This document shows, piece by piece, positions 7,443 through 15,545 of a stretch of 48,164 nucleotides of DNA (position 1 is its first letter; each line of letters opens with the position of its first letter). This DNA comes from Paenibacillus alkalitolerans (GTDB lineage Bacteria > Bacillota > Bacilli > Paenibacillales > YIM-B00363). The position numbers and the translations under genes are program-made. The notes beneath the pieces are model-generated. The model made no database searches and was not told the DNA's origin. It saw only the letters and a program-made list of their open reading frames with translations. The stretch is taken from NCBI RefSeq assembly GCF_016482785.1, contig NZ_JAEMXM010000029.1:20863-69026 (forward strand), given 5' to 3'.

Positions 7443-8627
7443 GTGAGAACGTATTATGCGGATTTGCATATTCATATCGGGCGGACGGAAGCGGGACAAG
7501 CGGTAAAAATAAGCGGCTCGCGCGATCTTACGTTTTACAACATCGCGAGGGAAGCGTCTTTGCGCAAAGGCATAGACATTGTTGGTATCATCGACTGTCA
7601 GTCGCCCGCCGTGCAGCACGAAATAGAGCGGTATCTCGATCAAGGCGAGATGACGGAGCTGACCGGAGGAGGCATCGCATACAGGAACACCACCGTGCTT
7701 CTCGGCAGCGAGCTGGAGGTGAAAGACCCCGGTTTCGGCCCGGCGCATTTGCTGATATTTCTTCCGACGCTTTCCGCGATGAAAGATTTCACGGAATGGC
7801 TCAAGCGGTACATGAAGAACGTAAACCTGAGCTCCCAGCGCGTTTACGTTTCCGCCCGTAAGCTGCAGGAAGAGACGGTGGGACGGGGAGGCATCGTCAT
7901 TCCCGCGCATATCTTTACGCCTCACAAGAGCTTGTACGGGAGCTGCTGTTCGCGCATGTCCGACATTCTCAACCCGGAAGACGTGGCAGCGGTAGAGCTC
8001 GGATTAAGCTCCAATACCGAAATGGCGGAGGCCGTTCCCGAGCTCGCCGCATTCCCGTTCGTCACGAATTCGGACGCTCACAGCTTAGGCAAGATCGCGC
8101 GTGAGTACAACGCGATCCGGCTCTCGGAGCCGACCTACGAGGAGGTCGTCAAGGCGCTGCGCGGCGAAGGAGAGCGGCTGCTCGAAGCGAATTACGGTCT
8201 TGAACCGCGGCTCGGCAAATACCACCGCACGTATTGCGCAACGTGCGACGCCATTCTTGCCGACCTGCCGGGCGAAGCCGCGGATCATACGTGTCCGTCG
8301 TGCGGCGGGACCAAAATCGTGCGGGGCGTGTTCGACCGCATCGCGGGACTAAGCGCCGGCGAGCGGCCCGTCGTCGCGAACCCGGCGCGGCCCCGTCCGC
8401 CCTACCGCAATCAAGTGCCGCTGGAGTTCGTGCCCGGGCTCGGACCGAAAAAACGGGATGCGCTGTTTGAGGCGTTCGGAACGGAAATGAACGTCCTTCA
8501 CCGCGCAACGGTGAATCAGCTTGCCGAAGTGGTCGGCGAAGAGCTAGCGGCGGTTATCGAAGCCGCCCGCAGCGGACGATTGGGCGTAACGTCCGGCGGC
8601 GGCGGAAAATACGGCAAGCTGGGATAA
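7443..8627 (+). CDS. endonuclease Q family protein (PHP domain, zinc-binding, helix-hairpin-helix)
   Basis: The 394-residue protein begins with a PHP metal-dependent phosphoesterase core: D7-L-H9-I-H11 at the N terminus, HIFTPH near 156-161 and NSDAH at 209-213. A four-cysteine zinc site follows (C265, C268, C284, C287). A C-terminal helix-hairpin-helix-like segment (VPGLGPKKRDALF) follows. This architecture is that of EndoQ, which nicks DNA 5' of deaminated bases (known for archaeal and some bacterial members). The start is a GTG at 7443 with GGAG at 7430-7433. It corresponds in position to B. subtilis yqxK. Activity on uracil or hypoxanthine here is inferred. Confidence 0.82.
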   Translation: MRTYYADLHIHIGRTEAGQAVKISGSRDLTFYNIAREASLRKGIDIVGIIDCQSPAVQHEIERYLDQGEMTELTGGGIAYRNTTVLLGSELEVKDPGFGPAHLLIFLPTLSAMKDFTEWLKRYMKNVNLSSQRVYVSARKLQEETVGRGGIVIPAHIFTPHKSLYGSCCSRMSDILNPEDVAAVELGLSSNTEMAEAVPELAAFPFVTNSDAHSLGKIAREYNAIRLSEPTYEEVVKALRGEGERLLEANYGLEPRLGKYHRTYCATCDAILADLPGEAADHTCPSCGGTKIVRGVFDRIAGLSAGERPVVANPARPRPPYRNQVPLEFVPGLGPKKRDALFEAFGTEMNVLHRATVNQLAEVVGEELAAVIEAARSGRLGVTSGGGGKYGKLG

Positions 8628-8649
8628 TCTCTGACAATCTCTCAATTCC

Positions 8650-8679
8650 GTCATAGTTTCGTCTCTGAAATCATAATGT
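8650..8679 (+). promoter_or_regulatory. possible sigma-E promoter of spoIIM
   Basis: GTCATAGTT (8650-8658) and CATAATGT (8672-8679) are separated by 13 bases, close to the sigma-E pattern TCATATT / CATACAnT. The distance to the spoIIM start is about 97 bases and includes the hairpin repeat. spoIIM is sigma-E dependent in B. subtilis (known). Confidence 0.45.
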
Positions 8680-8716
8680 TAGAAAGTGACAGCGAGTCAC
8701 TAAGGGACAAGCAAAA

Positions 8717-8742
8717 AGAGGCAACCGAAGGTTGCCGCGAAG
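8717..8742 (+). repeat. hairpin repeat copy 2 (GGCAACC element) in the spoIIM leader
   Basis: GGCAACC-GAA-GGTTGCC forms a perfect 7-bp stem with a GAA loop, flanked by AGA and GCGAAG as in copies 1 and 3. It ends 33 bases before the spoIIM ATG. The closing pair is G-C here and G.U in the other copies. Confidence 0.6.
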
Positions 8743-8775
8743 GAGACACCGAAGCAAGGAAGGAGAGACTCCGCG

Positions 8776-9408
8776 ATGCCCAGCGTGTTTCGGATTTATT
8801 CCAAAGAACAGCTGCCGCTGTACATGTTCGTTTGCGTGCTCTTTATTATGGGGGTCGTCTTCGGCGCATTGCTTGTGAATGCGCTGACGCTCGAACAAAA
8901 ACAAGAGGTGAGCCAGTACCTCAGCACGTTCTTGCAATCGCAGACGGAAGAGGCCGTCCGGGCGAAGCCTGTATCGCCGCTGGAGTCGTTCGGAGTTCAT
9001 TTTAAATGGGTATTCCTCATATGGCTTCTCGGTTTGTCCGTCGTCGGCATGCCGATTATTCTGATTCTCGATTTTTTAAAAGGCGTTCTGATCGGGTTTA
9101 CGGTCGGATATTTGGCGGGGCAGTGGTCGTGGAAGGGAATGCTGTTCGCGCTTGCCTCCGTGGCTCCGCAAAATTTGATCGTCGTCCCTGTCATCATCAT
9201 TTGCAGCGTTACCGCGATAACATTTTCGTTCCTGCTGGTAAGAAACCGCTTGTTACAACGAACCGGTCCCGTCGGAAGGCCGTTTGCCGCGTTTTCCCTA
9301 ACATCCCTTACGTTGTGCGGCTTGCTGTTCGGCGCAGCTTTATTCGAATGCTATGTCTCGCCGATTCTTCTTCAATGGGTTGCCCCTATGGTTCTTGGAG
9401 ATGTTTGA
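8776..9408 (+). CDS. spoIIM: stage II sporulation protein M
   Basis: Integral membrane subunit of the SpoIID-SpoIIM-SpoIIP complex that drives membrane migration during engulfment. The 210 residues show about five hydrophobic segments: near 14-38, 73-96, 100-112, 125-155 and 170-200. The family's GFTVGYLAG and ASVAPQNLIVVP motifs are present. The ATG follows AAGGAAGGAGAG. It is followed closely by fur, as in B. subtilis, and the fur -35 element overlaps the spoIIM stop. Confidence 0.92.
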   Translation: MPSVFRIYSKEQLPLYMFVCVLFIMGVVFGALLVNALTLEQKQEVSQYLSTFLQSQTEEAVRAKPVSPLESFGVHFKWVFLIWLLGLSVVGMPIILILDFLKGVLIGFTVGYLAGQWSWKGMLFALASVAPQNLIVVPVIIICSVTAITFSFLLVRNRLLQRTGPVGRPFAAFSLTSLTLCGLLFGAALFECYVSPILLQWVAPMVLGDV

Positions 9409-9442
9409 CTTGACGTCTCCGCTCCCCCTATAATGATTGATA
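9405..9442 (+). promoter_or_regulatory. sigma-A promoter of fur with a PerR/Fur-box-like sequence over the -10
   Basis: TTGACT (9405-9410) and TATAAT (9429-9434) are 18 bases apart, an almost perfect sigma-A promoter. The 15-mer at 9428-9442, CTATAATGATTGATA, matches the PerR box TTATAATnATTATAA at 10 of 14 positions and the Fur 7-1-7 box at 9 of 14. B. subtilis fur is PerR-controlled (known). A repressor site here is inferred. Confidence 0.65.
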
Positions 9443-9478
9443 GACAAGAATGGACACCGTGTGAGGGGGGGACTCGAC

Positions 9479-9943
9479 ATGGAGGCGCGCATTGAAAAGA
9501 TCAAAGGACAGCTTCAATCGCAGGGATATAAGCTGACGCCGCAGCGGGAAGCGACCGTGCGTGTTCTTCTGGAGAACGAAGAGGACCACTTAAGCGCGGA
9601 AGACGTGTTCATGCTAGTGAAGGACAAGGCTCCCGAAATCGGTCTTGCCACCGTATACCGCACTCTGGAATTGTTGAGCGATCTGCACGTCGTCGAGAAG
9701 ATGAACTTCGGCGACGGGGTTGCCCGCTACGATTTGCGCAACGACAGTACCCGCCATCATCATCATCATCTGATCTGCGTTCAGTGCGGAGCGGTTGACG
9801 AAATTATGGAAGACTGGCTCGGCCCGTTGGAGGAGAGGCTGGATAAGGAATTTCGGTTTACCGTGCTCGATCACCGCCTTGATTTCCAAGGCATTTGCCA
9901 TCGATGCCGCGACAAGGGAGACCAGCATACAGCGGATAAGTAA
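9479..9943 (+). CDS. fur: ferric uptake regulator Fur
   Basis: Iron-responsive transcriptional repressor. The start is the ATG at 9479 behind a G-rich GAGGGGGGG; an upstream in-frame ATG at 9437 has no ribosome-binding site. This gives 154 residues. The N-terminal winged helix includes ATVYRTLELLSDLHVV. The histidine-rich RHHHHHLICVQCG holds metal ligands, and two CxxC pairs (C100/C103, C140/C143) form the structural zinc site. The position downstream of spoIIM is that of B. subtilis fur (yqkL). PerR and Zur are related, but the conserved synteny favours Fur. Confidence 0.88.
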   Translation: MEARIEKIKGQLQSQGYKLTPQREATVRVLLENEEDHLSAEDVFMLVKDKAPEIGLATVYRTLELLSDLHVVEKMNFGDGVARYDLRNDSTRHHHHHLICVQCGAVDEIMEDWLGPLEERLDKEFRFTVLDHRLDFQGICHRCRDKGDQHTADK

Positions 9944-9946
9944 CAG

Positions 9947-9975
9947 CACTCCTTGGGTTAAGAGGAGTGTTTTTT
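9947..9975 (+). terminator. rho-independent terminator after fur
   Basis: CACTCCT (9947-9953) pairs with AGGAGTG (9963-9969), followed by a run of six T. Confidence 0.88.
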
Positions 9976-10080
9976 GCGTGTTTGGCTGACCGATGGTCGA
10001 AAAAGCGCTTCTACATATTTTCGTGACAGCACGGCATCCTAATTTCATCCACAACATTCTTCAAAGGGGATGAAACATCG

Positions 10081-10899
10081 ATGGCATTGTTTACGGCGGA
10101 GAAACAACCGGTCGCGGCCAAGCGGCGATTGGAGGGCAAGACGGCGTTCGTCACGGGTGCGGGATCCGGGATCGGCAAAGCGGCCGCCATGAAATTGGCG
10201 GGCGAAGGCGCCAAAGTATGCCTTGTCGATTTGAAGGAGAACAACGCGGAGAAGGTAGAGCGCGCAATAAGAGAAGCGAACGGAGAGGCGCTGGTGACCG
10301 ATACCGACATATCGGACCCGAAGCGGGTCGAGGAAGCGGTTCGCGCGGCGGCGGACAAGTTCGGCGGCATCGACATCGTGTTCGCGAATGCAGGCATTAA
10401 CGGCACGCTCGCGCCAATTGAGGATTTGACGGCCGAACAATGGGATCATACGCTCACTACGAACTTATACGGCACGTTCTATGCCGTCAAATATGCCATC
10501 CCGTATATGAAGAAGAACGGCGGGAGCATTATCGTAACCAGTTCGATCAACGGGAGCCGCGTTTTCTCATCCTTCGGCTCGGCCGCATATGCTACATCAA
10601 AGGCGGGTCAAATCGCTTTCGCCAAGATGGCGGCGTTGGAACTGGCGCGATACAAAATTCGGGTGAACGTCATTTGTCCGGGGGCGATCAACACCGATAT
10701 CGGCGAAAACACCCATAAAACGGAAGCGGTAAAGAAAATCGAAATCCCGGTGAAATATCCGGAGGGAAGCCAACCGCTGGAACATCAGGCCGGAGCGCCC
10801 GAGCAAGTGGCCGATCTTGTGGCGTTCCTTGCGAGCGATGATTCCAGCCATATAACCGGCACGGAAATTTTTATCGACGGCGCGGAGTCGTTACTGTAG
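10081..10899 (+). CDS. SDR family oxidoreductase
   Basis: Short-chain dehydrogenase/reductase of 272 residues using NAD(P). The cofactor motif TGAGSGIG is at residues 25-32 and the NAG motif of the fold is FANAGING. The catalytic Ser lies in VTSSINGS, and Tyr/Lys lie in the YxxxK motif AYATSKAG. The acidic residue after the second strand (CLVDLKENN) favours NAD+ over NADP+ (inference). The ATG follows AAAGGGGATG. The gene and ald lie between fur and yqzK, where B. subtilis has neither. The substrate cannot be named from sequence. Confidence 0.85.
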   Translation: MALFTAEKQPVAAKRRLEGKTAFVTGAGSGIGKAAAMKLAGEGAKVCLVDLKENNAEKVERAIREANGEALVTDTDISDPKRVEEAVRAAADKFGGIDIVFANAGINGTLAPIEDLTAEQWDHTLTTNLYGTFYAVKYAIPYMKKNGGSIIVTSSINGSRVFSSFGSAAYATSKAGQIAFAKMAALELARYKIRVNVICPGAINTDIGENTHKTEAVKKIEIPVKYPEGSQPLEHQAGAPEQVADLVAFLASDDSSHITGTEIFIDGAESLL

Positions 10900-10969
10900 T
10901 TGATATCGCCCATGCGTTCCCATGCGCTTCATGAGCAATATCAACTCTAAGCGGAAGGAGATGAAGTAT

Positions 10970-12091
10970 ATGATCGTTGGCGTGCCTAAAGAGATCAAGA
11001 ACAATGAAAACCGGGTGGCGCTTACACCGGCCGGAGCGGGGATGTTAAAAGCCGCGGGCCATGACGTCCTCGTCGAGACGAATGCCGGTTACGGCAGCGG
11101 ATTTGAAGACGGGGATTACGCGAAGGAAGGGGCGCGCATCGCGCCGACAGCCGACGAAGTGTGGGCGGCGGCCGATATGATTATGAAAGTGAAAGAGCCG
11201 CTTCCGGAAGAATACGGACGTTTCAAAGAGAATCAAGTGTTGTTTACGTACTTGCATCTTGCCGCGGCGGGCGATTTGACCGATGCGCTGCTTGCGAAGA
11301 AGGTATCCGCCGTAGCATACGAGACGATCCAGTTGAAGAACGGTTCGCTGCCGCTGTTGACGCCGATGAGCGAAGTGGCCGGACGCATGTCCGTACAGAT
11401 CGGCGCAATGCTGCTGGAAACGTTCAACGGCGGGCGGGGCGTGCTGCTCGGCGGCGTGCCGGGGGTCCCGCCGGCGGAAGTGATTATTATCGGGGGCGGA
11501 ATCGTAGGTCTGAACGCTGCGAAGATGGCTCTCGGCTTAGGTGCGAGCGTGGTCATCATCGAACGCAGCGCGGACCGGATGCGCTATATAGACGACGTGT
11601 ACGGCGGGCGCATCTCGACGCTGATGTCCAATCCGTACAACATCGCCAGCGCCGTGCAGAAAGCCGATCTTCTGATCGGCGCCGTTCTCATCCCGGGCGC
11701 CCGCGCTCCGAAGCTTGTGACGGAGGAGATGGTGTCCCGCATGAAGCGCGGGGCGGTCATCGTGGACGTTGCGGTCGACCAAGGCGGCTCGATCGAAACG
11801 ATCGACCGGGTGACGACGCACAGCGATCCGACGTATGTGAAGCACGGAGTGATCCATTACGCGGTCGCCAACATGCCCGGCGCGGTGCCGCGCACTTCGA
11901 CTCTCGCGCTGACCAACGTGACGATGCATTACGCCCTGCAGCTTGCGAACAAAGGTCTCGCCGGCGCGATGCTGTCCGACGACGCGCTCCTGCTCGGGCT
12001 GAACACATATGCCGGGCATGTCGTGCACGAGACTGTGGCCGGTGCGGTGGGCAAGCCGTATACGCCGGCGCGCGAGCTGCTCAAGACATAA
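10970..12091 (+). CDS. ald: alanine dehydrogenase
   Basis: Catalyses the NAD-dependent reversible deamination of L-alanine to pyruvate. In bacilli it supports alanine use and sporulation. The start at the ATG at 10970 has AAGGAG nine bases upstream and gives [20 protein letters not shown], the standard family N terminus (373 residues). R15, K75 and H96 correspond to the known pyruvate-binding and catalytic residues. The Rossmann motif [12 protein letters not shown] follows. The 70-base gap after the SDR gene lacks a terminator, so the two may be co-transcribed. Confidence 0.95.
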   Translation: MIVGVPKEIKNNENRVALTPAGAGMLKAAGHDVLVETNAGYGSGFEDGDYAKEGARIAPTADEVWAAADMIMKVKEPLPEEYGRFKENQVLFTYLHLAAAGDLTDALLAKKVSAVAYETIQLKNGSLPLLTPMSEVAGRMSVQIGAMLLETFNGGRGVLLGGVPGVPPAEVIIIGGGIVGLNAAKMALGLGASVVIIERSADRMRYIDDVYGGRISTLMSNPYNIASAVQKADLLIGAVLIPGARAPKLVTEEMVSRMKRGAVIVDVAVDQGGSIETIDRVTTHSDPTYVKHGVIHYAVANMPGAVPRTSTLALTNVTMHYALQLANKGLAGAMLSDDALLLGLNTYAGHVVHETVAGAVGKPYTPARELLKT

Positions 12092-12093
12092 AA

Positions 12094-12124
12094 GCGCGGA
12101 CAAGTTCATAAAATAATACCGCGC
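12094..12124 (+). other. stem-loop downstream of ald
   Basis: GCGCGG (12094-12099) pairs with CCGCGC (12119-12124) around an AT-rich 19-base loop. There is no T-run on either strand, so it is more likely an mRNA-stabilising 3' hairpin than a terminator. Confidence 0.45.
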
Positions 12125-12161
12125 AGGCAAGACACCGGAGCAAAGGAGGCAACCGAATGTT

Positions 12162-12395
12162 ATGATCGTCTCGCTCAGGCGGTGGTTCGAGCGCATCAAG
12201 TTTATGATCATGTTCGCGTTGTTCACCTATGTGTTGTACCATTTGTTCAGTTATGTCTCGGCATGGGTCGAGCCCCATAAATACCGCCAACCGGAAGGGC
12301 GCGCGGTGAAGGCGTTCACCCATGAAGACGTCCCCGGCTTTGATAACGGCACGTTCAAGGATCGTCTTCGTTTTTTTTACTGGTACGGCGAATGA
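12162..12395 (+). CDS. yqzK: YqzK family small membrane protein (DUF4227)
   Basis: A 77-residue protein with one hydrophobic segment (about 13-35) after a basic start, ending GTFKDRLRFFYWYGE. It matches the YqzK/DUF4227 family encoded just upstream of xerD in B. subtilis. Function is unknown. The ATG at 12162 is preceded by AAAGGAGG at an unusually long 12-base spacing, and an ATGTTATGA start-stop overlaps the spacer. The leader (12139-12160) resembles the 5' half of the GGCAACC repeat but cannot form its stem. Confidence 0.82.
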   Translation: MIVSLRRWFERIKFMIMFALFTYVLYHLFSYVSAWVEPHKYRQPEGRAVKAFTHEDVPGFDNGTFKDRLRFFYWYGE

Positions 12396-12405
12396 AACGC
12401 AATGG

Positions 12406-12437
12406 CATCAGGCGGCGCCTGATGTCTGTTTTGTTTA
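12406..12437 (+). terminator. rho-independent terminator between yqzK and xerD
   Basis: CATCAGGC (12406-12413) and GCCTGATG (12417-12424) form a perfect 8-bp stem with a GGC loop, followed by the T-rich tail TCTGTTTTGTTT. Confidence 0.8.
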
Positions 12438-12481
12438 AGAAGGAAAATGGCGGTTCGGCGGCGAAAAAGATTGCTGATTGA

Positions 12482-12508
12482 AGAGGCAACCGGAGGTTGT
12501 CCGCGAAG
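12482..12508 (+). repeat. hairpin repeat copy 3 (GGCAACC element) upstream of xerD
   Basis: Same element as at 3789 and 8717, with loop GGA instead of GAA and stem GGCAACC / GGTTGTC. It lies after the yqzK terminator and 50 bases before the chosen xerD start, so it is probably in the xerD leader. Confidence 0.58.
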
Positions 12509-12558
12509 GTAATTACCAAATAATTGACATTTTTCCCAAAATGGGGTGTTCTGCTGTC

Positions 12559-13455
12559 TTGAAACAACATCTGCAATCGTTTATACATTATTTGGCGGTG
12601 GAACGCGGACTGTCGCGCAACACGCTCGACGCGTACGAACGGGATCTTACGCTGTTTATGAATTACTTAACGAATGCAGGCGTTGAATCGATCGAAGAAT
12701 CGACTTCCGGCCACGTACTGCATTATTTGTCGGCGGATAAGAAAAGCGGCAAAGCGGCAGCCACGTTGTCGCGGCGGTTGGTGTCTATTAAGGCGCTGTA
12801 TCGTTTCTTGACGACGGAGCGGGTGATCGGCAAAGATCCGACGGCGGCGTTCGATTCGCCTAAGCCCGATAAGAAGCTTCCTGGCGTCCTGACTCCGGAT
12901 GAAGTGGACCGTCTGCTCGCGGCGCCGGCCGCCCGTACGCCGGCCGGCATGCGAGATCGCGCGATGCTGGAGCTTCTTTACGCATCCGGGATGAGGGTAA
13001 CGGAGCTGTTGACGCTCGACCTCGGCAGCGTTCATACGGGGATGGGGTTCGTAAAGGCCCTAGGCAAAGGCTCGAAGGAGCGGATTATTCCGATCGGACG
13101 CATGGCGGTATCATGTCTCAACGACTACATCATGTATGGGCGCGTCAAACTGTTGAAAGGGCCACGCGCGGAGGACGCGTTGTTTTTGAACCATCTGGGG
13201 AAACGAATGACGAGGCAGGGCTTTTGGAAAATCATTAAGAAATATGCGGCTTCCGCGGGCATCGCGGCCGACATTACTCCTCATACTCTGCGTCATTCGT
13301 TCGCCACCCATCTGCTGGAGGGCGGAGCCGATTTGCGCGCAGTCCAGGAAATGCTCGGACACGCGGACATATCGACAACGCAAATTTATACGCACGTCGC
13401 GAAGTCCCGGCTTAAAGAAGTGTACGACCGGACGCATCCGCGGGCCAAGAAGTAG
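12559..13455 (+). CDS. xerD: site-specific tyrosine recombinase XerD
   Basis: With XerC it resolves chromosome dimers at dif. The catalytic residues are complete: R146 (GMRVTEL), K170 (LGKGSKER), H242/R245 (HTLRH), H268 (LGHADIS) and Y277 (IYTHV). The SAM-like core-binding domain is at the N terminus. The start is set at the TTG at 12559, giving MKQHLQSFIHYL and the canonical 298 residues, with only a weak GGGGTG ribosome-binding site. The ATG at 12541 is the alternative. The frame is open further upstream through the hairpin repeat, but that extension has no family match. Synteny yqzK-xerD-deoB agrees with B. subtilis ripX. Confidence 0.93.
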   Translation: MKQHLQSFIHYLAVERGLSRNTLDAYERDLTLFMNYLTNAGVESIEESTSGHVLHYLSADKKSGKAAATLSRRLVSIKALYRFLTTERVIGKDPTAAFDSPKPDKKLPGVLTPDEVDRLLAAPAARTPAGMRDRAMLELLYASGMRVTELLTLDLGSVHTGMGFVKALGKGSKERIIPIGRMAVSCLNDYIMYGRVKLLKGPRAEDALFLNHLGKRMTRQGFWKIIKKYAASAGIAADITPHTLRHSFATHLLEGGADLRAVQEMLGHADISTTQIYTHVAKSRLKEVYDRTHPRAKK

Positions 13456-13537
13456 CCGTTTTGCATAGGCGGTTGCATTAATGAGATAATGGCGGAAGGC
13501 GGTAAAAACATCCGCGAAACCGAGGAGGATAACCGTT

Positions 13538-14710
13538 TTGCGTACGTTTGAACGAATATGTTTCATAGTGTTGGACAGCGTCGGCATCGGACAACTGCCG
13601 GATGCGGCGCAATTCGGAGATACAGGTTCGCACACGCTCGGCCACATCGCGCAGCGTGTGCCGTCGCTGTCGCTTCCAAATATGCGCGCGCTCGGGCTTG
13701 GAAACATTGCCGACATACCGGGCATCCCGCCGGTCGACGCGCCGGCAGGCAGCTACGCCAAGATGGCGGAAGCGTCCGTCGGGAAAGATACGATGACAGG
13801 ACATTGGGAACTGATGGGGTTAAAGGTGACGATCCCGTTCCAAACGTATCCGAACGGGTTTCCCGCCAAGCTGATCCAGCAGTTCGAGAATGAGACGGGC
13901 CGCCGCGTCATCGGCAACAAACCGGCGTCCGGAACGGAAATTCTCGACGAGCTCGGAGCGGAGCAGATGAAGACCGGAGCTTGGATCGTCTATACGTCCG
14001 CGGACAGCGTATTTCAAATCGCAGCTCACGAAGAGGTCATTCCGCTAGAGGAGCTGTACGACGCTTGCCGGATCGCCCGCCGCCTGACACAAGGAGAATT
14101 CGCGGTCGGACGCGTCATCGCGAGGCCGTACACCGGGAAACCGGGAGCGTTTAAGCGGACGGCAAACCGCCACGACTACGCGGTGAAGCCTCCCGCGCCG
14201 ACGGTGCTCAATCGGTTGAGGGACGGCGGCTTGGACGTGATCGCCGTAGGGAAGATCAACGATATTTTTTCGGGGGAAGGGGTCACCGAATCGCTGCCGA
14301 CGAAGAGCAACGCGGACGGGATCGAGAAGACGATCCTAACGATGAAGCGGCCTTTTCGCGGATTGTGCTTTACAAACCTCGTCGATTTCGATTCCTTGTA
14401 CGGCCATCGGCGCGATCCGCAAGGGTACGCGGCCGCGTTGGAGGAGTTTGACCGCAGTCTCCCGGAATTGATGGAGACGTTGACGGAGCGCGATCTGTTG
14501 ATAATCACCGCCGACCACGGGAACGATCCGACGCATGAAGGAACGGACCATACGCGCGAATATGTGCCGTTGCTCGTTTGGAGTCCGGCGCTCAACGGCC
14601 GTTCGCTCGGGGTGCGGTCCACCTTTGCGGATGCCGGGGCATCCGTCGCCGACAATTTTGGAGTGAACGGAATCGAAAACGGCAAATCGTTTATGAAGGA
14701 GCTGCAATAA
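13538..14710 (+). CDS. deoB: phosphopentomutase
   Basis: Converts (deoxy)ribose 1-phosphate to the 5-phosphate and links nucleoside phosphorolysis to central carbon metabolism. It is 390 residues long and of the alkaline phosphatase-like fold. Metal-site motifs are [13 protein letters not shown] (N terminus), KDTMTGHWE with the phospho-threonine, and [15 protein letters not shown] near the C terminus. The TTG start at 13538 is supported by GAGGAGGA eight bases upstream. It heads the operon deoB-punA-punA2-pdp and corresponds to B. subtilis drm. Confidence 0.95.
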   Translation: MRTFERICFIVLDSVGIGQLPDAAQFGDTGSHTLGHIAQRVPSLSLPNMRALGLGNIADIPGIPPVDAPAGSYAKMAEASVGKDTMTGHWELMGLKVTIPFQTYPNGFPAKLIQQFENETGRRVIGNKPASGTEILDELGAEQMKTGAWIVYTSADSVFQIAAHEEVIPLEELYDACRIARRLTQGEFAVGRVIARPYTGKPGAFKRTANRHDYAVKPPAPTVLNRLRDGGLDVIAVGKINDIFSGEGVTESLPTKSNADGIEKTILTMKRPFRGLCFTNLVDFDSLYGHRRDPQGYAAALEEFDRSLPELMETLTERDLLIITADHGNDPTHEGTDHTREYVPLLVWSPALNGRSLGVRSTFADAGASVADNFGVNGIENGKSFMKELQ

Positions 14711-14711
14711 G

Positions 14712-15545
14712 ATGAGCGGGGAAGCTATAGCGGTATCGGCGATGATGAAGCAAGCATCTGAATATATTAAAAGCAAGACGGACGCGAAGCCTGATATAGG
14801 GCTCATTCTCGGCTCCGGCCTTGGCGTGTTGGCTGAGGAAATATCGGAAGCCGTCACGCTGCATTATTCGGATATTCCGCATTTTCCGGTGTCTACGGTG
14901 GAAGGACACGCGGGAGAATTGCTGATCGGCACGTTGGAAGGAAAACAGGTTGTGCTCATGAAGGGACGTTTTCATCAATACGAAGGTTACGGGCCTACGG
15001 AAGTGTCGTTTCCGGTTCGGGTGATGAAAGCTCTCGGTGTGAACAAGCTGTTGGTAACGAACGCGGCGGGCGGCGTAAACATGGATTACGAACCCGGCGA
15101 TTTGATGCTCATTCGCGATCATATCAATTTCATGTTCCGCAATCCCCTTATCGGCCCGAACGACCCGGCGACCGGCGTCCGGTTCCCCGACATGTCGGAG
15201 GCTTACGCCAAACGTCTTCGGGACATCGCGAAGAGCGTCGCGGTGAAAGAAGGCATACGGCTGCGCGAGGGCGTTTATTTGGGATTGCTCGGCCCGACAT
15301 ACGAAACGCCGGCCGAGATTCGAATGATTCGGGTGCTCGGAGCGGATGCGGTCGGGATGTCGACCGTTCCGGAGACGATCGTTGCGCGCCATGCGGGAAT
15401 GGAAGTGCTCGGCATATCGTGCATCAGCAACATGGCGGCGGGCATACTCGACCAGCCGCTGTCGCATGACGAGGTTATGGAGACGGCGGAACGGGTGAAA
15501 GATACCTTTATTCGACTAGTGAAAGGAATCGTGCGGCAGTTATGA
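14712..15545 (+). CDS. punA: purine nucleoside phosphorylase, trimeric PNP type (6-oxopurine)
   Basis: Phosphorolyses inosine and guanosine to the base and (deoxy)ribose 1-phosphate, which DeoB then uses. The 277 residues contain LILGSGLG (phosphate loop), STVEGHAGELLIG, KGRFHQYEGY and VTNAAGG. Both residues that contact 6-oxopurines in mammalian PNP are kept: E198 in TYETPAE and N240 in CISNMAAG. Together with the overall pattern this matches B. subtilis PupG. It starts two bases after the deoB stop and overlaps the next gene by four bases. Confidence 0.94.
   Translation: MSGEAIAVSAMMKQASEYIKSKTDAKPDIGLILGSGLGVLAEEISEAVTLHYSDIPHFPVSTVEGHAGELLIGTLEGKQVVLMKGRFHQYEGYGPTEVSFPVRVMKALGVNKLLVTNAAGGVNMDYEPGDLMLIRDHINFMFRNPLIGPNDPATGVRFPDMSEAYAKRLRDIAKSVAVKEGIRLREGVYLGLLGPTYETPAEIRMIRVLGADAVGMSTVPETIVARHAGMEVLGISCISNMAAGILDQPLSHDEVMETAERVKDTFIRLVKGIVRQL

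Noticed and set aside
10004-10017. cre-like (CcpA) sequence AAAAAGCGCTTCTA upstream of the SDR gene
   Set aside because: The centre fits but both outer bases of the arms deviate, and no promoter was found to relate it to. Kept only as a note.
12478-12558. N-terminal extension of XerD through the hairpin repeat
   Set aside because: Extra residues have no family counterpart and the TTG start at 12478 has no ribosome-binding site. The repeat copy there is untranslated in its other two locations.
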